DNA of 64,000 bases from Lewinella sp. W8 (GCF_004375085.3 NZ_SNAQ03000021.1:66937-130936), one strand, 5' to 3'. Shown: positions 54,257-63,670, counted from the stretch's first letter. Notes: generated by a model not told the origin, from the letters alone. Numbers and translations are program-made.

Positions 54257-57067
54257 TTAATCCTCGGGCAGAATCTCCTGCGGAATGAAGAGGTAAATAA
54301 CGGCGTTGCGATCCGCCTTGTCCACCTTCTCCTTCACCGAGCCTTCCAGCACGATGGGGTCCAGCTTCTTGGCGTAGATTTTGATCATTTCCCGCAGGTA
54401 TTGCCCCCGAAGGTTGGGCAGGTCTTCGTTGCGGAAACCACGCTCCGGGATGGTTTTACTCGTGGGAGTCTGGCCAAAATTCTCGTCGCTTCCCTTCATC
54501 GGGAGCATCTCAATTTCGTCGAAGTAGTAACTCTCGTCGAGGTTCCCCCGGAAGGAATTCTGTCCGGTAATGTCCGCACTGCCCTGAATGAAGAGCTTCA
54601 CTTTACGCTGGTCCGATTTCCGGATGGCACTGAGCGTTTCGGCCACGAAGGCTCCGATCACCGAACCGTAATTGTCGCGGAAATCGCGCTTCTTCATGAA
54701 GTATTCTCCGGGGCCGAAGAGCAGCTTGACCACCTTCTCGGCGTTTTTCAGCTCCACCTGGAAGTAACGACCCACGTAGCCTTCCACCACTTCGTCGTCG
54801 GGGTGGAAGGTGGCCTCCCAGTACGGGCGCTCAATTTCAAAGGATTCGGAAAATTCTTCGACCGTCACGGGGTCGAGGTCGACATCCTGGCCAAATTCTT
54901 CCTTGATGGCTTCCTGCTGCTCCTTCAACTCATCCTGTCGTTCAATGATCTCATTGGCCTCTTCCTCAACGGCTTGCGTTTCTTCAGCAAGCTCGGCTTC
55001 CTGCTCCTCTACGTCTTTCCAGTCCTCTTCGAGTTCTTCGATTTGGGGTTCTACCTCATCGAGTTCCTGGTTGGCTTCCTCAACTTCATCCTTCAGGTCA
55101 CCGAGGTCCGTACATTTAGACTCTTCTCCGAGTAGCTTGTGCTTCTTCACGAAGTCAATCACCTGCTGTTCTACGGGGCCGAGGTCCGACAGGGGTTTAT
55201 TCAGTAGCTCCAGAATACCCGTTTTTTCGTCGCCGAGACGGACGAGTTTTTTCTGCAGGGTTTCCAGCGCCTTCTTCTTCCCTTCGTAGGTGTTTCTCAC
55301 TTTTTCAAGCTTCGAGCCAATCCCCTCCAGGGTACTCAGGAGTTTATTCTGCTTACCGGTCAGGTTCTCGATGAGCCCGGCCAGGGCCGTGCCTTTGCCG
55401 ATTAATCCGTCGACGGTATTGAGGATGTTTCCGACCCCCGGTATCGCACTCAGTAAACCCTTGACGAGCTTGTTTTTAGACACCCAGTCGGTCACCTTGC
55501 CCAGCATCCGGCCGGGGAAGGAGAGGATGCGGCCCAGCCGCAATCCGCCCCGTTTTTTCTTCTCCTCGGCTTTTTCCAGGCCGGGCAGGAGGTCGGCCAG
55601 CTCCGCCTTACAGTCAGCCACCCGTTGCTCGTATTCGGAGACCGGCTCTAGATCTTCCACTTGTTGTTTGAGTCCTTCGCGTTCTTGGGCGTCCTTGACG
55701 TCATCTTCCAGGGTTTTTCCCTGCTGGTCCAGCTGGTCTCCTCTATTCTGGGCTTCCTGCAGGGCGTCTTTGAGCTCATTCAACTGGTCTTCCAGGGCCT
55801 TCTTTTTGGCCTCCGCCTCGGCCAACTTATCCTTCAGGCCGGCCTGATCGGCCGCACCGGACTTGATCTTGTCCAGCAGCTCTTCTCCTTCTTGCTGGGC
55901 CTGGGCCACCCGGTCGGTCAGCTCATCGAGGATTCTCCGGGGCTTGTCTTCTAACAGGTCTCTGAGTTCGTCCCGTTTTTTGGTGAGGTCCGCCAGTTTG
56001 TCCTGAAGGTCCGCAAGATCTTTGCCCTTCTCGGTGAGGCCGGCACCTGCGTCTTGCGCCTGCTGCTTCAGTTCATCAATGGTATCCTGGATGTCCTTCG
56101 CCTTTTGGCCGAGGTCACCAAGCTTGTCCTTCAGCTGGTTGCCCTTACCCATGAAGTCCTGGATTTTATCCATCAGCCCGCCGCCGGAAGATTTGGGCAG
56201 GAGGTCCGCAAGTTGCGACCCCTTGTTGAGCAGATCGCCTACCTTGGACAGCAAGCCCCGCTGCTTGGGCTGGGCGTCTTTGACCTGGTCGAGCAGCTGA
56301 TCGGCCGCCCGCTGCAGCTTATCCGCCTGGGGACTGAGCTTATCGAGTTGGTCCTGTAGGTCGGCAATTTTCTGCTGGGTTTCCGGGGCCACGGGAAGCT
56401 TACTGACGTCGTCGCGCAGCTTCTCGATCCGCTCCTTTTTGCTCATGCGGCCGGGATCGGGGGTGGGGTCGGGCGTGGCCGTCGGTACGGCTTCGAGGGG
56501 TTTGAGCACGTTACCGTCCTCGTCAAAATACCCCAACACCTGACCCAGTTTGGTGTACACGGGCTTTTCCTGCTCGGACTTGGGCCCGTCCTCCTTGTCC
56601 GCCTTCCGGATTTCACCGGGGCAGTTGCGGTCCATGCGCGTCAGCAGGTTCATTGCCCGACGGCTGCTTTCGAAACCGGCCCGCTGGAAGGCTTCCCGGT
56701 CGGGTTCGCGCTGATCGATGAAGGTTTTGAAGGCGGGGTTGAACTCATACTCGTAGGCGAAGCGACTTTCCAACTGGTAGTAACGCTGGCAATTGCTCCC
56801 GCCCAGTTCAAATGTCCGGTATTTTTCCCGCCAGCCGGCGTCAGCGGATTGCTGGTTCTTCAGTTGCTTGAAGGCCAGGTAGGCCGCAATGAATTCATCG
56901 GTGCGGGCCTGGCTGGCCGTTCCGCCGGGTGCCTGCAGCGGAGCCGTGAGTTTGATGTCGAAAACCGACTCGTCACAGTCGTCGTTGTCACAGATGTTGT
57001 TGGGGGCATTCTGCCCCGGCAAGCTACCCGCAATCAGCAGGGCGAGGAGTATGAGGGAATACTTCAT
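54257..57067 (-). CDS. Large exported coiled-coil protein with OmpA-like C-terminus
   Basis: The 936-residue protein has a signal peptide (MKYSLILLALLIAGSLPGQ), a Cys-containing globular N-terminal domain (about 20-185), a Pro/Asp linker (PTATPDPTPDPG) and a long coiled coil (about 205-490) rich in Leu, Lys, Asp and Gln. A Gly/Leu-rich segment (about 510-575, LVKGLLSAIPGVGNILNTVD) and a second coil with an extremely Glu-rich part (about 660-760) follow. The C-terminal 150 residues (KVKLFIQGSADITG ... NLRGQYLREMIKIY ... ADRNAVIYLFIP) resemble an OmpA-like peptidoglycan-binding fold, though weakly. A pair of LytTR-type sites lies 64 bases upstream. An envelope-spanning or rod-like structure is inferred. 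Confidence 0.8.
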   Translation of the reverse strand: MKYSLILLALLIAGSLPGQNAPNNICDNDDCDESVFDIKLTAPLQAPGGTASQARTDEFIAAYLAFKQLKNQQSADAGWREKYRTFELGGSNCQRYYQLESRFAYEYEFNPAFKTFIDQREPDREAFQRAGFESSRRAMNLLTRMDRNCPGEIRKADKEDGPKSEQEKPVYTKLGQVLGYFDEDGNVLKPLEAVPTATPDPTPDPGRMSKKERIEKLRDDVSKLPVAPETQQKIADLQDQLDKLSPQADKLQRAADQLLDQVKDAQPKQRGLLSKVGDLLNKGSQLADLLPKSSGGGLMDKIQDFMGKGNQLKDKLGDLGQKAKDIQDTIDELKQQAQDAGAGLTEKGKDLADLQDKLADLTKKRDELRDLLEDKPRRILDELTDRVAQAQQEGEELLDKIKSGAADQAGLKDKLAEAEAKKKALEDQLNELKDALQEAQNRGDQLDQQGKTLEDDVKDAQEREGLKQQVEDLEPVSEYEQRVADCKAELADLLPGLEKAEEKKKRGGLRLGRILSFPGRMLGKVTDWVSKNKLVKGLLSAIPGVGNILNTVDGLIGKGTALAGLIENLTGKQNKLLSTLEGIGSKLEKVRNTYEGKKKALETLQKKLVRLGDEKTGILELLNKPLSDLGPVEQQVIDFVKKHKLLGEESKCTDLGDLKDEVEEANQELDEVEPQIEELEEDWKDVEEQEAELAEETQAVEEEANEIIERQDELKEQQEAIKEEFGQDVDLDPVTVEEFSESFEIERPYWEATFHPDDEVVEGYVGRYFQVELKNAEKVVKLLFGPGEYFMKKRDFRDNYGSVIGAFVAETLSAIRKSDQRKVKLFIQGSADITGQNSFRGNLDESYYFDEIEMLPMKGSDENFGQTPTSKTIPERGFRNEDLPNLRGQYLREMIKIYAKKLDPIVLEGSVKEKVDKADRNAVIYLFIPQEILPED

Positions 57068-57130
57068 TTACTCGGAAATTTGATTGAATCCATAGCAAGG
57101 TACTTCTTCGGGAGGGAGCGAAGTACAAAA

Positions 57131-57164
57131 TGTTCTGAATGGTAGCAATAGTGTTCTGAATGGA
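57131..57164 (-). promoter_or_regulatory. Two direct repeats, candidate LytTR binding sites
   Basis: On the minus strand TCCATTCAGAACA (57164-57152) and ACCATTCAGAACA (57143-57131), 21 bp apart and oriented toward the coiled-coil gene. They end 64 nt before its start. Confidence 0.7.
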
Positions 57165-57189
57165 ATACAACGGGACGATTTACCCGCAT

Positions 57190-57981
57190 TTATTCCATTC
57201 CCTTACCGGTGGCGGCCCAGTAAATCCCCCCGTACAGATGTTGCAGGAAGGCCGGGTCCTCGAAGACGGCCGGAACGTGCCCCAGGTTGGTGTAGAAGGC
57301 CCGACCACCGTCATAATTGTGGTACCAGCTGATGGGGTGGAAATCACCGTGGCCCTTAGACTGCCGTCCCGGACCCCAGTTTGCCTGGGTGTCGTAGGAG
57401 GATTCATCGACCGTGATCAGGTAGTTAAATCCCGGTTTTTTGGTGCCGTCTTTGTACTCGTAGTATTCGTCCGTCCACATCATCCGCTTGGGCCAGGTGG
57501 TCAGGCCCGGAAAGCTGTTGTCGTGCACGTCCAGCATGGCCGTTTGCACGTGTGGGTGGATGAAAAACATGTGTCCGACCATGTCCGTGTACCACTTCCA
57601 GTCGTATTCCGTATCCGAGGCGGCGTGGACGCCCACCCAACCCTTACCGGCCTGTACGAAGGCTTCGAGGGCTTCCTGCTCGGCTTCACTGAAGATGTCG
57701 CCCGTGGTATTGATCATGATGACCACGTCATAGTTTTCCAACTGGCCGGCCGTGAGGGGCATGGCGCGCTGCTTGTGGTCCAGCCGAAAATCGTGGCGGG
57801 CGGCCAGTTTGTGCATGGCGGGAATGGCGTCGAAGGTACTTTCGTGCTGCCACCCGGCCGTCTGGGTAATAAGGAGGGCCCGGTACTGTTGCCCGAAGAG
57901 AGAGCAGGAGAACAATAGGGCGAGGGCGCAGGTGCCAAGCAAGTAGGAAAGGCGCATAGTTCGTAGCATAGTAGAGTGCAT
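57190..57981 (-). CDS. Secreted ThuA-like protein
   Basis: The 263-residue protein has a signal peptide (MRLSYLLGTCALALLFSC region) and a ThuA (trehalose-utilisation-like, class I glutamine amidotransferase fold) domain: ALLITQTAGWQHESTFDAIP, YDVVIMINTTGDIFSEAEQE, AFVQAGKGWVGVHAASDTEY, then PISWYHNYDGGRAFYTNLGH and LYGGIYWAATGK. Family members are linked to sugar catabolism and often sit with sugar dehydrogenases, none of which is here. ATG 57981 is used; ATG 57957 gives a tidier signal peptide. It is divergent from the next T9SS gene. Confidence 0.9.
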   Translation of the reverse strand: MHSTMLRTMRLSYLLGTCALALLFSCSLFGQQYRALLITQTAGWQHESTFDAIPAMHKLAARHDFRLDHKQRAMPLTAGQLENYDVVIMINTTGDIFSEAEQEALEAFVQAGKGWVGVHAASDTEYDWKWYTDMVGHMFFIHPHVQTAMLDVHDNSFPGLTTWPKRMMWTDEYYEYKDGTKKPGFNYLITVDESSYDTQANWGPGRQSKGHGDFHPISWYHNYDGGRAFYTNLGHVPAVFEDPAFLQHLYGGIYWAATGKGME

Positions 57982-58053
57982 GATGGGACTGTTGCACCAA
58001 TGTACGGCAAATGAAGGTTTTGTCGCACTGGTTGCGGGTTCCTGCCAGATACC

Positions 58054-58069
58054 GGGGAAAAATTTCCCC
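58054..58069. promoter_or_regulatory. Inverted repeat in a divergent promoter region
   Basis: GGGGAAA-AA-TTTCCCC, a perfect 7-bp inverted repeat, between the ThuA-like and T9SS genes. A TACCTTGT box (58079-58086) follows. A regulator site is possible. Confidence 0.35.
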
Positions 58070-58095
58070 CACGCACAATACCTTGTTGGGGTACT

Positions 58096-59832
58096 ATGCG
58101 GCAGTTAAGTTCCCTTCTTCTCGTTTTCGGTTGCCTGATATCCGCGGTGCCGGGACACGCCCAGGAGTACCCCACGGATACTACCCACTTCCGACACGGT
58201 TGTTTGTCCATGCTCCTCGGCCCGAACGGTAATTTGTTGTCGGACCATCACTACCCAGAAGTGCCGGCACTGTCCGTTGATCACGATCAAAATCCGGCGA
58301 CCAACCCTTCCCTGGCCTTCTCCGCATCGATCTGGATGGGCGGTAGGGACGAGGCCGGAGGCGTACGCGTTGCGGGCCAGCGCTACGCCATCCAGGGGGA
58401 AACGGATTTTATGCCCGGGCCGATCCTGCCCGACGGTAGCCCACCGGATTCGGCGACGGCCGCGGCCTGGGCGCGGCAGTTTTACGTGGAGCGGAAGGCC
58501 ATCGAACGGCTCCGGGAAGACTTCCTCCCCGACCGGAGACTTGACGCCACGCCCGATGCCAGCCTGCTGGGCTGGCCGGCGCGCGGGAATCCCTACTTTG
58601 AAGAAACGCAGGGATTTCCCCTACTGGATAAGGACCTGGCACCCTTCATCGACGCCGATGGAGACGGAAGCTACGATCCCTACCGTGGGGACTATCCCGC
58701 CATCAAGGGAGACCGGGCGGTGTGGTGGGTCATCAATGACCTGACCCCACATATTTTTTCCCGCTCCGAAGTCCCGCTGGGCTTTGAGTGGCGGATCATG
58801 GTATACGGGACCGACGAAGAAGCACCACTGTTGGGACAGGCGGTCTTTTTCGAGATTACCACCACCAACTACGGCGAAGCAAGCATGGAGGAGGCTTATC
58901 TCGGGTTGTGGATGGATCCCGACATCGGTTGTTTCGTTGACGACGTCATCCGTTCCCACTCGGAATACGACCTGGCCTTCGCCCACAATTTTGCTGCCCC
59001 GGACTTCCAGCGGTGCCCGGCGGAAGTGGAGTCCTTCGATACCACCACGAATGCCGCCCTGGGCGTGAAGGTCGTGGATTCACCCTCCGGCCCGGACGGT
59101 GAGCCCCTCGGGCTCGCGAAATTCATGACGGCTACCTCGGGTAACTGTGACTATATCAGTGCCCTGACGAGTCCTTCCGGCCCCGAAAATATTTATGGTC
59201 GCCTGCGGGGATACTGGTCCGACGGTTCGGCCCTCCGGTTTGGCGGAGCGGGACACTGGGACTCCACTACGGGACCACCGACGGACCACATTTTCGATCA
59301 GCGGGAAACGGAGGCACCGGAGTGGTTTTACTGGCGGCAGTGCCTGGCCGACGCCATGCTGTTATCGGTGGGGCCCCTTAAGTTTGCTCCGGGAGAATCT
59401 CACCGGGCGACTTTCGCTCTGTACGCCGTAATGGGGCTGGAATTCAGGGAGGAGAGGCCCGAGTACGACACCATTTACCGTGCTTCCGCGGTGATTCAAC
59501 GGGCGCACGAGGAACTCGTGGAAACCCGGCAAGCGGAGGCAATGTCTCCCTATCCACCGCTGGATACCCTGGGGGAGGAAAGCATATTTGCGCCGGTCCC
59601 GTTACCGAATCCAACCAGTGGCCCCCTGCAAATACTGAACCCTTCCGATCAGGCCATTGTGCAGATAAGCGTGTACGATGCGGCGGGGCGGATTGTCCGG
59701 GAGGTGATCGGATCGTCGGTATTGCCTGAGCTGGACCTCACCGGACTACCGGCGGGGGTATATCTCATCATTATTGGGGCAGAAAACGGAGCAACGGTTA
59801 CGAGAAGGGTGGTTAAGGCACCCGGCGGGTAG
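58096..59832 (+). CDS. Secreted T9SS cargo protein of unknown function
   Basis: The 578-residue precursor has a signal peptide (MRQLSSLLLVFGCLISAVPG, cut near HAQ), a single large domain (about 25-480) and a T9SS sorting domain (FAPVPLPNPTSGPLQIL ... GVYLIIIGAENGATVTRRVV). The large domain has aromatic and Asp-rich strands, a calcium-site-like segment (IDADGDGSYDPYRGDYP), VWWVINDL, and conserved-looking YLGLWMDPDIGCFVDDVI. It resembles secreted proteins common in Bacteroidota with no known activity. There is no catalytic motif that I can identify. It is convergent with a small coiled-coil gene. Confidence 0.8.
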   Translation: MRQLSSLLLVFGCLISAVPGHAQEYPTDTTHFRHGCLSMLLGPNGNLLSDHHYPEVPALSVDHDQNPATNPSLAFSASIWMGGRDEAGGVRVAGQRYAIQGETDFMPGPILPDGSPPDSATAAAWARQFYVERKAIERLREDFLPDRRLDATPDASLLGWPARGNPYFEETQGFPLLDKDLAPFIDADGDGSYDPYRGDYPAIKGDRAVWWVINDLTPHIFSRSEVPLGFEWRIMVYGTDEEAPLLGQAVFFEITTTNYGEASMEEAYLGLWMDPDIGCFVDDVIRSHSEYDLAFAHNFAAPDFQRCPAEVESFDTTTNAALGVKVVDSPSGPDGEPLGLAKFMTATSGNCDYISALTSPSGPENIYGRLRGYWSDGSALRFGGAGHWDSTTGPPTDHIFDQRETEAPEWFYWRQCLADAMLLSVGPLKFAPGESHRATFALYAVMGLEFREERPEYDTIYRASAVIQRAHEELVETRQAEAMSPYPPLDTLGEESIFAPVPLPNPTSGPLQILNPSDQAIVQISVYDAAGRIVREVIGSSVLPELDLTGLPAGVYLIIIGAENGATVTRRVVKAPGG

Positions 59833-59843
59833 GCAAGCGGGGG

Positions 59844-60020
59844 CTATTCTCCGCCGCCGAGGGCTTCGTGTTGCCGGCGAAGCGCCTCGAGGGCCGCTTC
59901 CAGGGACTTGATCTGGCGGATGAACTCCGGATCATGCTGATCGTGCACCCGGGATTTCAGGGAATGGAGGAGTTCTTCAATTTCTTCTACGCGGTCAAGA
60001 ATCGGGGTGTCAGATTGCAT
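59844..60020 (-). CDS. Very small coiled-coil protein (58 residues)
   Basis: A short helical protein (MQSDTPILDRVEEIEELLHS ... AALEALRRQHEALGGGE) with heptad spacing of Leu and Ile. It is preceded on the minus strand by TATATTTA followed by GGCCC, similar to the -7 boxes in this window. ATG 60020 was chosen because the longer frame adds an uncharged segment unlike a coiled coil. Function unknown. Confidence 0.55.
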   Translation of the reverse strand: MQSDTPILDRVEEIEELLHSLKSRVHDQHDPEFIRQIKSLEAALEALRRQHEALGGGE

Positions 60021-60216
60021 CAGGTGGGTATCCTTAAAGACTAACTTTAACTGTGGGCCTAAATATAGGGTATGGGGTCGGAGAGTATGAAATCCAGCCG
60101 AGGCGTTCCGGAACGGAATAGGATCGCTTGTCGTGTCCCTTACGGCGGTTAGTAGAAATTGTTGGATATTGTGCCAAAGGGCCAACGTTTTGTCGTGCTT
60201 ACTGTTTGCTTAACCG

Positions 60217-62061
60217 ATGACCACCCAAGACTATAAGGACATTGCCAACACCATCCCCAAACAACCGGGGGTTTACCGGTTCATTGGTCCGGATGACACC
60301 ATCCTTTATGTAGGTAAGGCGAAGGTGCTGCGTAACCGAATTGCCAGCTACTTTGGTGACCGCAAGGACCGTCTCAACCGGACTCGCGTGATGGTCAAGA
60401 ATGCCGCGCGGCTGGAGTTTACGATTGTCGAGACGGAGGCCGATGCCCTGCTGTTGGAAAACGCGCTGATCAAAACTCATCAGCCTCGCTACAACATCAA
60501 CCTCAAGGACGACAAGAACTACAGCTACATCTGCATCCGTAACGAGCGTTTTCCCCGGGTGTACATCACCCGCAAGGTGCACCGTGACGGGTCCTACTAC
60601 TTCGGTCCCTACACCAGCAAGGGCCGGCTCAAGGTGATTCTGGACCTGGTGAAGCAGCTGTTCCCCCTGCGGACCTGCACCCTCAACCTCACCGAGGACA
60701 ACATCGCGGCGGGTAAGTTCAAGGTGTGCCTGGAGTACCACATCAAAAACTGCGAGGGACCCTGCGTGGGGGAGGAAAGCGAGGAGAGCTACAACGAGAA
60801 AATTGCCCAGGTGAAGAACATCCTGAAGGGCAACTTTGCGGAAGTGAGGCGGCACTTCAAGGCCGAGATGGAGCGTCTGGCCGAGGCTATGGAGTTCGAG
60901 CGTGCCCAGCAGATCAAGGAAAAGCTCACTGCCTTTGAGGATTACCAGAGTAAGTCGACCATCGTATCGACGAGCATCCATGACGTGGACGTTTTCGGCC
61001 TGGCCGTGGACGACAAGGAGGCCTACCTGAACTACATCAAGATCGTCAACGGTGCCGTCATCCATACCCACACCCAGGAGATCACCATGAACCTGGACGA
61101 CGACGAAGAGAGCCTCCTCACCTATACCGTTCCGCAGCTCCGGGAGCGCTTCAACAGCATTGCGCCCGATATCATCATGGCCCACGATCTGGAGATTCCC
61201 GGCATCGAGGCCACCGTTACCGTGCCCAAGATTGGCGACAAGAAAAAGCTGCTGGACCTGAGCACCAAGAACGCGAAGTACATGCTGTTGCAGCGCAAGA
61301 AGCAGCGGATCAGTCACGCCAACAAGCAGCGCCCCGCCGAGCGCATCCTGCGAACCCTCCAGCAGGACCTACAGATGGACGAGCTGCCGATGCACATCGA
61401 GTGTTTCGATAACTCCAACATTCAGGGCACCAACCCCACCGCAAGTTGTGTGGTCTTCAAGAACGCCAAGCCCAGCAAGAAGGACTACCGCCACTTCAAC
61501 ATCAAAACCGTGGAGGGACCGGACGACTTCGCCAGCATGAAGGAGGTGGTTCACCGGCGTTACCGCAGGCTCCGGGACGAAAACGAGCCCCTGCCGCAAC
61601 TGGTCATCATCGACGGGGGCAAGGGCCAGCTGAGTCACGCCATGGAGTCCATCAACCTGCTGGGGCTGGCCGATCGCATTACCGTGGTGGGCATCGCCAA
61701 GCGGCTGGAAGAAATCTATTTTCCCAATGATCCGGTGCCGCTGCACATCAACAAAAAGAGCGAGTCGCTGCGGTTGATCCAGCAGTGCCGCGACGAAGCC
61801 CACCGTTTTGCGTTGCGGCATCACCGCAACCGCCGCAGCAACGCCATGGTTGGTACCGAATTGCACAAAATTCCCGGGGTGGGGGACAAGACGGTTCAGA
61901 AACTGATTGGCCACTTCGGGAGCACGAAAAAGGTGCGGGAGGCCCTGGCCTCCGAAATCGCCGAGGTGACCAACCTGAGCGTGGCCCGGAAAATCGTGGA
62001 GTACTTTCAGCGGCAGGAGGTGATGAATGGCGAAACGCCGAAGAACCGGGGAGGAGAATAA
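60217..62061 (+). CDS. uvrC: UvrABC system protein C
   Basis: Excinuclease subunit of 614 residues that makes both incisions in nucleotide excision repair. Domains in order: GIY-YIG nuclease (QPGVYRFIGPDDTILYVGKA, about 15-95), a Cys-rich segment (CTLNLT ... CLEYHIKNCEGPCVG), the UVR motif that binds UvrB (AEAMEFERAQQIKEKLTAFE), the RNase H-like nuclease (IECFDNSNIQGTNPTASCVV, IDGGKGQLSHAM) and tandem helix-hairpin-helix (IPGVGDKTVQKLIGHFGSTK). All the parts expected for an active enzyme are seen. It is not linked to uvrA or uvrB here. Confidence 0.97.
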   Translation: MTTQDYKDIANTIPKQPGVYRFIGPDDTILYVGKAKVLRNRIASYFGDRKDRLNRTRVMVKNAARLEFTIVETEADALLLENALIKTHQPRYNINLKDDKNYSYICIRNERFPRVYITRKVHRDGSYYFGPYTSKGRLKVILDLVKQLFPLRTCTLNLTEDNIAAGKFKVCLEYHIKNCEGPCVGEESEESYNEKIAQVKNILKGNFAEVRRHFKAEMERLAEAMEFERAQQIKEKLTAFEDYQSKSTIVSTSIHDVDVFGLAVDDKEAYLNYIKIVNGAVIHTHTQEITMNLDDDEESLLTYTVPQLRERFNSIAPDIIMAHDLEIPGIEATVTVPKIGDKKKLLDLSTKNAKYMLLQRKKQRISHANKQRPAERILRTLQQDLQMDELPMHIECFDNSNIQGTNPTASCVVFKNAKPSKKDYRHFNIKTVEGPDDFASMKEVVHRRYRRLRDENEPLPQLVIIDGGKGQLSHAMESINLLGLADRITVVGIAKRLEEIYFPNDPVPLHINKKSESLRLIQQCRDEAHRFALRHHRNRRSNAMVGTELHKIPGVGDKTVQKLIGHFGSTKKVREALASEIAEVTNLSVARKIVEYFQRQEVMNGETPKNRGGE

Positions 62062-62126
62062 CCTGAAGATTGCGTCGGATACCTTACTTCCTCACTTTAT
62101 CCTCGAAAGTTAAGGAGGGGCTTAGC

Positions 62127-62134
62127 TACATTTG
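62127..62134 (+). promoter_or_regulatory. -7 promoter box of the DUF4249 gene
   Basis: TACATTTG (TAnnTTTG) followed by CGGCC, 22 nt before ATG 62156. It also excludes an earlier in-frame start at 62132. Confidence 0.6.
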
Positions 62135-62155
62135 CGGCCCCACAAAGATGTTTGC

Positions 62156-63154
62156 ATGCGCCACCTGCTCCTTTTATTATTACCCCTGCTTTTGCTTTCC
62201 TGCCGCGACGATTTTACCCTCGAAGCGGATTTTGAAGACATTCCCGTTGCCTACGGCTTTTTGAACGCCGAAGACGACCGGCATTTCGTCCGGGTAGAAC
62301 GGGCATTTCTGGAGGCCGGGGGCAATGCCACGGTGAACGCCGGCATCTCCGATTCCATCTACTACGGTCCCGAAGACGCCACGGTGGTGCTGGAGAATCT
62401 CCGCACTCTGGAGTCCACCGAAATGGCGCGGGTCAATGGAGAAAATTTCGGCCTTGACCGCGAAGATGGGGTCTTTGCCACCAGTCCGAACATCCTGTAC
62501 AGTATTGAGGATCAGGACCTGGGGCTCCAACCCGGCGATAACGTCCGCCTCACCATCAGTCGGCCCGGAGAGGAAGACGCCGTGGCGGAAACGGTGCTGT
62601 TGCAGCCGCTGGACATCCGCTCGCCCGGCGACCAAATCCGTCCGGCCAACTACAACCGCCCGCTCATCGTAAGCTGGATTGCCGGGCCGAACGCCGTGAT
62701 CTACGACGTGAAGATGATCTTCAACATCCGCGAATTCTTTCCCGCCGACCCGAGCCAGAACCGGAATGTCCAATTGGAATGGACGATCAACAACGCCTAC
62801 GTCCCGAACGACCAGAGTAGTGCCGGGCAGGTCCGTTTCGAGGTCAATACCGAATCCATCTACCGCTTCATCGGGCAGGCACTCCCGGAAGACGACGCCA
62901 TCGTGCGTCGCTTCGATGATTTCGACATTCAGGTAGCGGCCGGCGGGGCGGAGGTCCTGGATCGCCGCCGACTGGAAAACGCCAACGTGGGCGTTACCAG
63001 CTCCCAGAGCCTTCCCCGGTACACCAATCTTTCCGGGGGCATCGGGATGATTACCAGTCAGAGCTTCGGCTTCCGCGACGGAATTCTGTTTGACGGCGAG
63101 GGGCAGGACAGCCTCCGCAACGGTCAGTACACCCGTCGACTCAACTTTCAGTAG
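62156..63154 (+). CDS. DUF4249 family lipoprotein
   Basis: The 332-residue precursor has a lipoprotein signal (MRHLLLLLLPLLLLSC, Cys16) followed by RDDF, whose acidic residues may act as a surface-export signal as known for Bacteroidota lipoproteins. The DUF4249 pattern follows: IPVAYGFLNAEDDRHFVRVE, ATVVLENL, NILYSIEDQDLGLQPGDNVR and FFPADPSQNRNVQLEW. Such proteins are usually outer-membrane partners of TonB-dependent receptors; none is next to it. The small P-loop gene starts three bases after its stop, so both are probably on one mRNA. Confidence 0.88.
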   Translation: MRHLLLLLLPLLLLSCRDDFTLEADFEDIPVAYGFLNAEDDRHFVRVERAFLEAGGNATVNAGISDSIYYGPEDATVVLENLRTLESTEMARVNGENFGLDREDGVFATSPNILYSIEDQDLGLQPGDNVRLTISRPGEEDAVAETVLLQPLDIRSPGDQIRPANYNRPLIVSWIAGPNAVIYDVKMIFNIREFFPADPSQNRNVQLEWTINNAYVPNDQSSAGQVRFEVNTESIYRFIGQALPEDDAIVRRFDDFDIQVAAGGAEVLDRRRLENANVGVTSSQSLPRYTNLSGGIGMITSQSFGFRDGILFDGEGQDSLRNGQYTRRLNFQ

Positions 63155-63157
63155 GGT

Positions 63158-63670
63158 ATGCAAAAGGTCCTGCTGATCACCGGCGCCTGCGGGGTGGGGA
63201 AGACGACCCTGGCCCGGGCCTGGGCCCGGCGGCATCAGGGGGCCATCATCGAGACCGACTACCTCACCGAGTGGGTTTTTAAGGAAGATTTCCCCCAGTG
63301 GACGCCCGCCGAGGAACGCTTCACCGCCCGGGCATCCGCCCTGCTGGCGGTGGAATACCTGCGGGAGGGCATGCCGGTGGCCATCGAGAATGTGTGGTCG
63401 CCGGAGGGGATGAACCTGATCCGCGCGCATTTGCGCGCGGCCGACGAACAGATCGCCGTGCAGGCCGTCTGGCTCTTCTGTGACTTGCCCGAGAACCAGC
63501 GCCGCGACCAGGAACGCATCCCCGAGAACCAGATGCTTGCCCGCGTGGCGGTGGTGAAGCGAGAGCTGGAAGGCTATGACTGGCCAGCGGAGGTGCATCG
63601 CATGGATACGATGCGGATTTCGGTGGAGGAGACCCTAGATATTATCGAAGGGTTGAAGGCGATGGGGTAA
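63158..63670 (+). CDS. Small P-loop kinase-like protein
   Basis: The 170-residue protein has a Walker A motif at residues 9-16 (LLITGACGVGKTTLARAWA), a following IIETDYLTEWVF like the substrate-binding acid of nucleotide or sugar kinases, AIENVWSPEGMNLI in place of a clear Walker B, and an arginine-rich lid segment (ENQRRDQERIP). It fits the AAA_33/adenylate-kinase-like group of small kinases. The substrate is unknown. It follows the DUF4249 gene by three bases. Confidence 0.8.
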   Translation: MQKVLLITGACGVGKTTLARAWARRHQGAIIETDYLTEWVFKEDFPQWTPAEERFTARASALLAVEYLREGMPVAIENVWSPEGMNLIRAHLRAADEQIAVQAVWLFCDLPENQRRDQERIPENQMLARVAVVKRELEGYDWPAEVHRMDTMRISVEETLDIIEGLKAMG

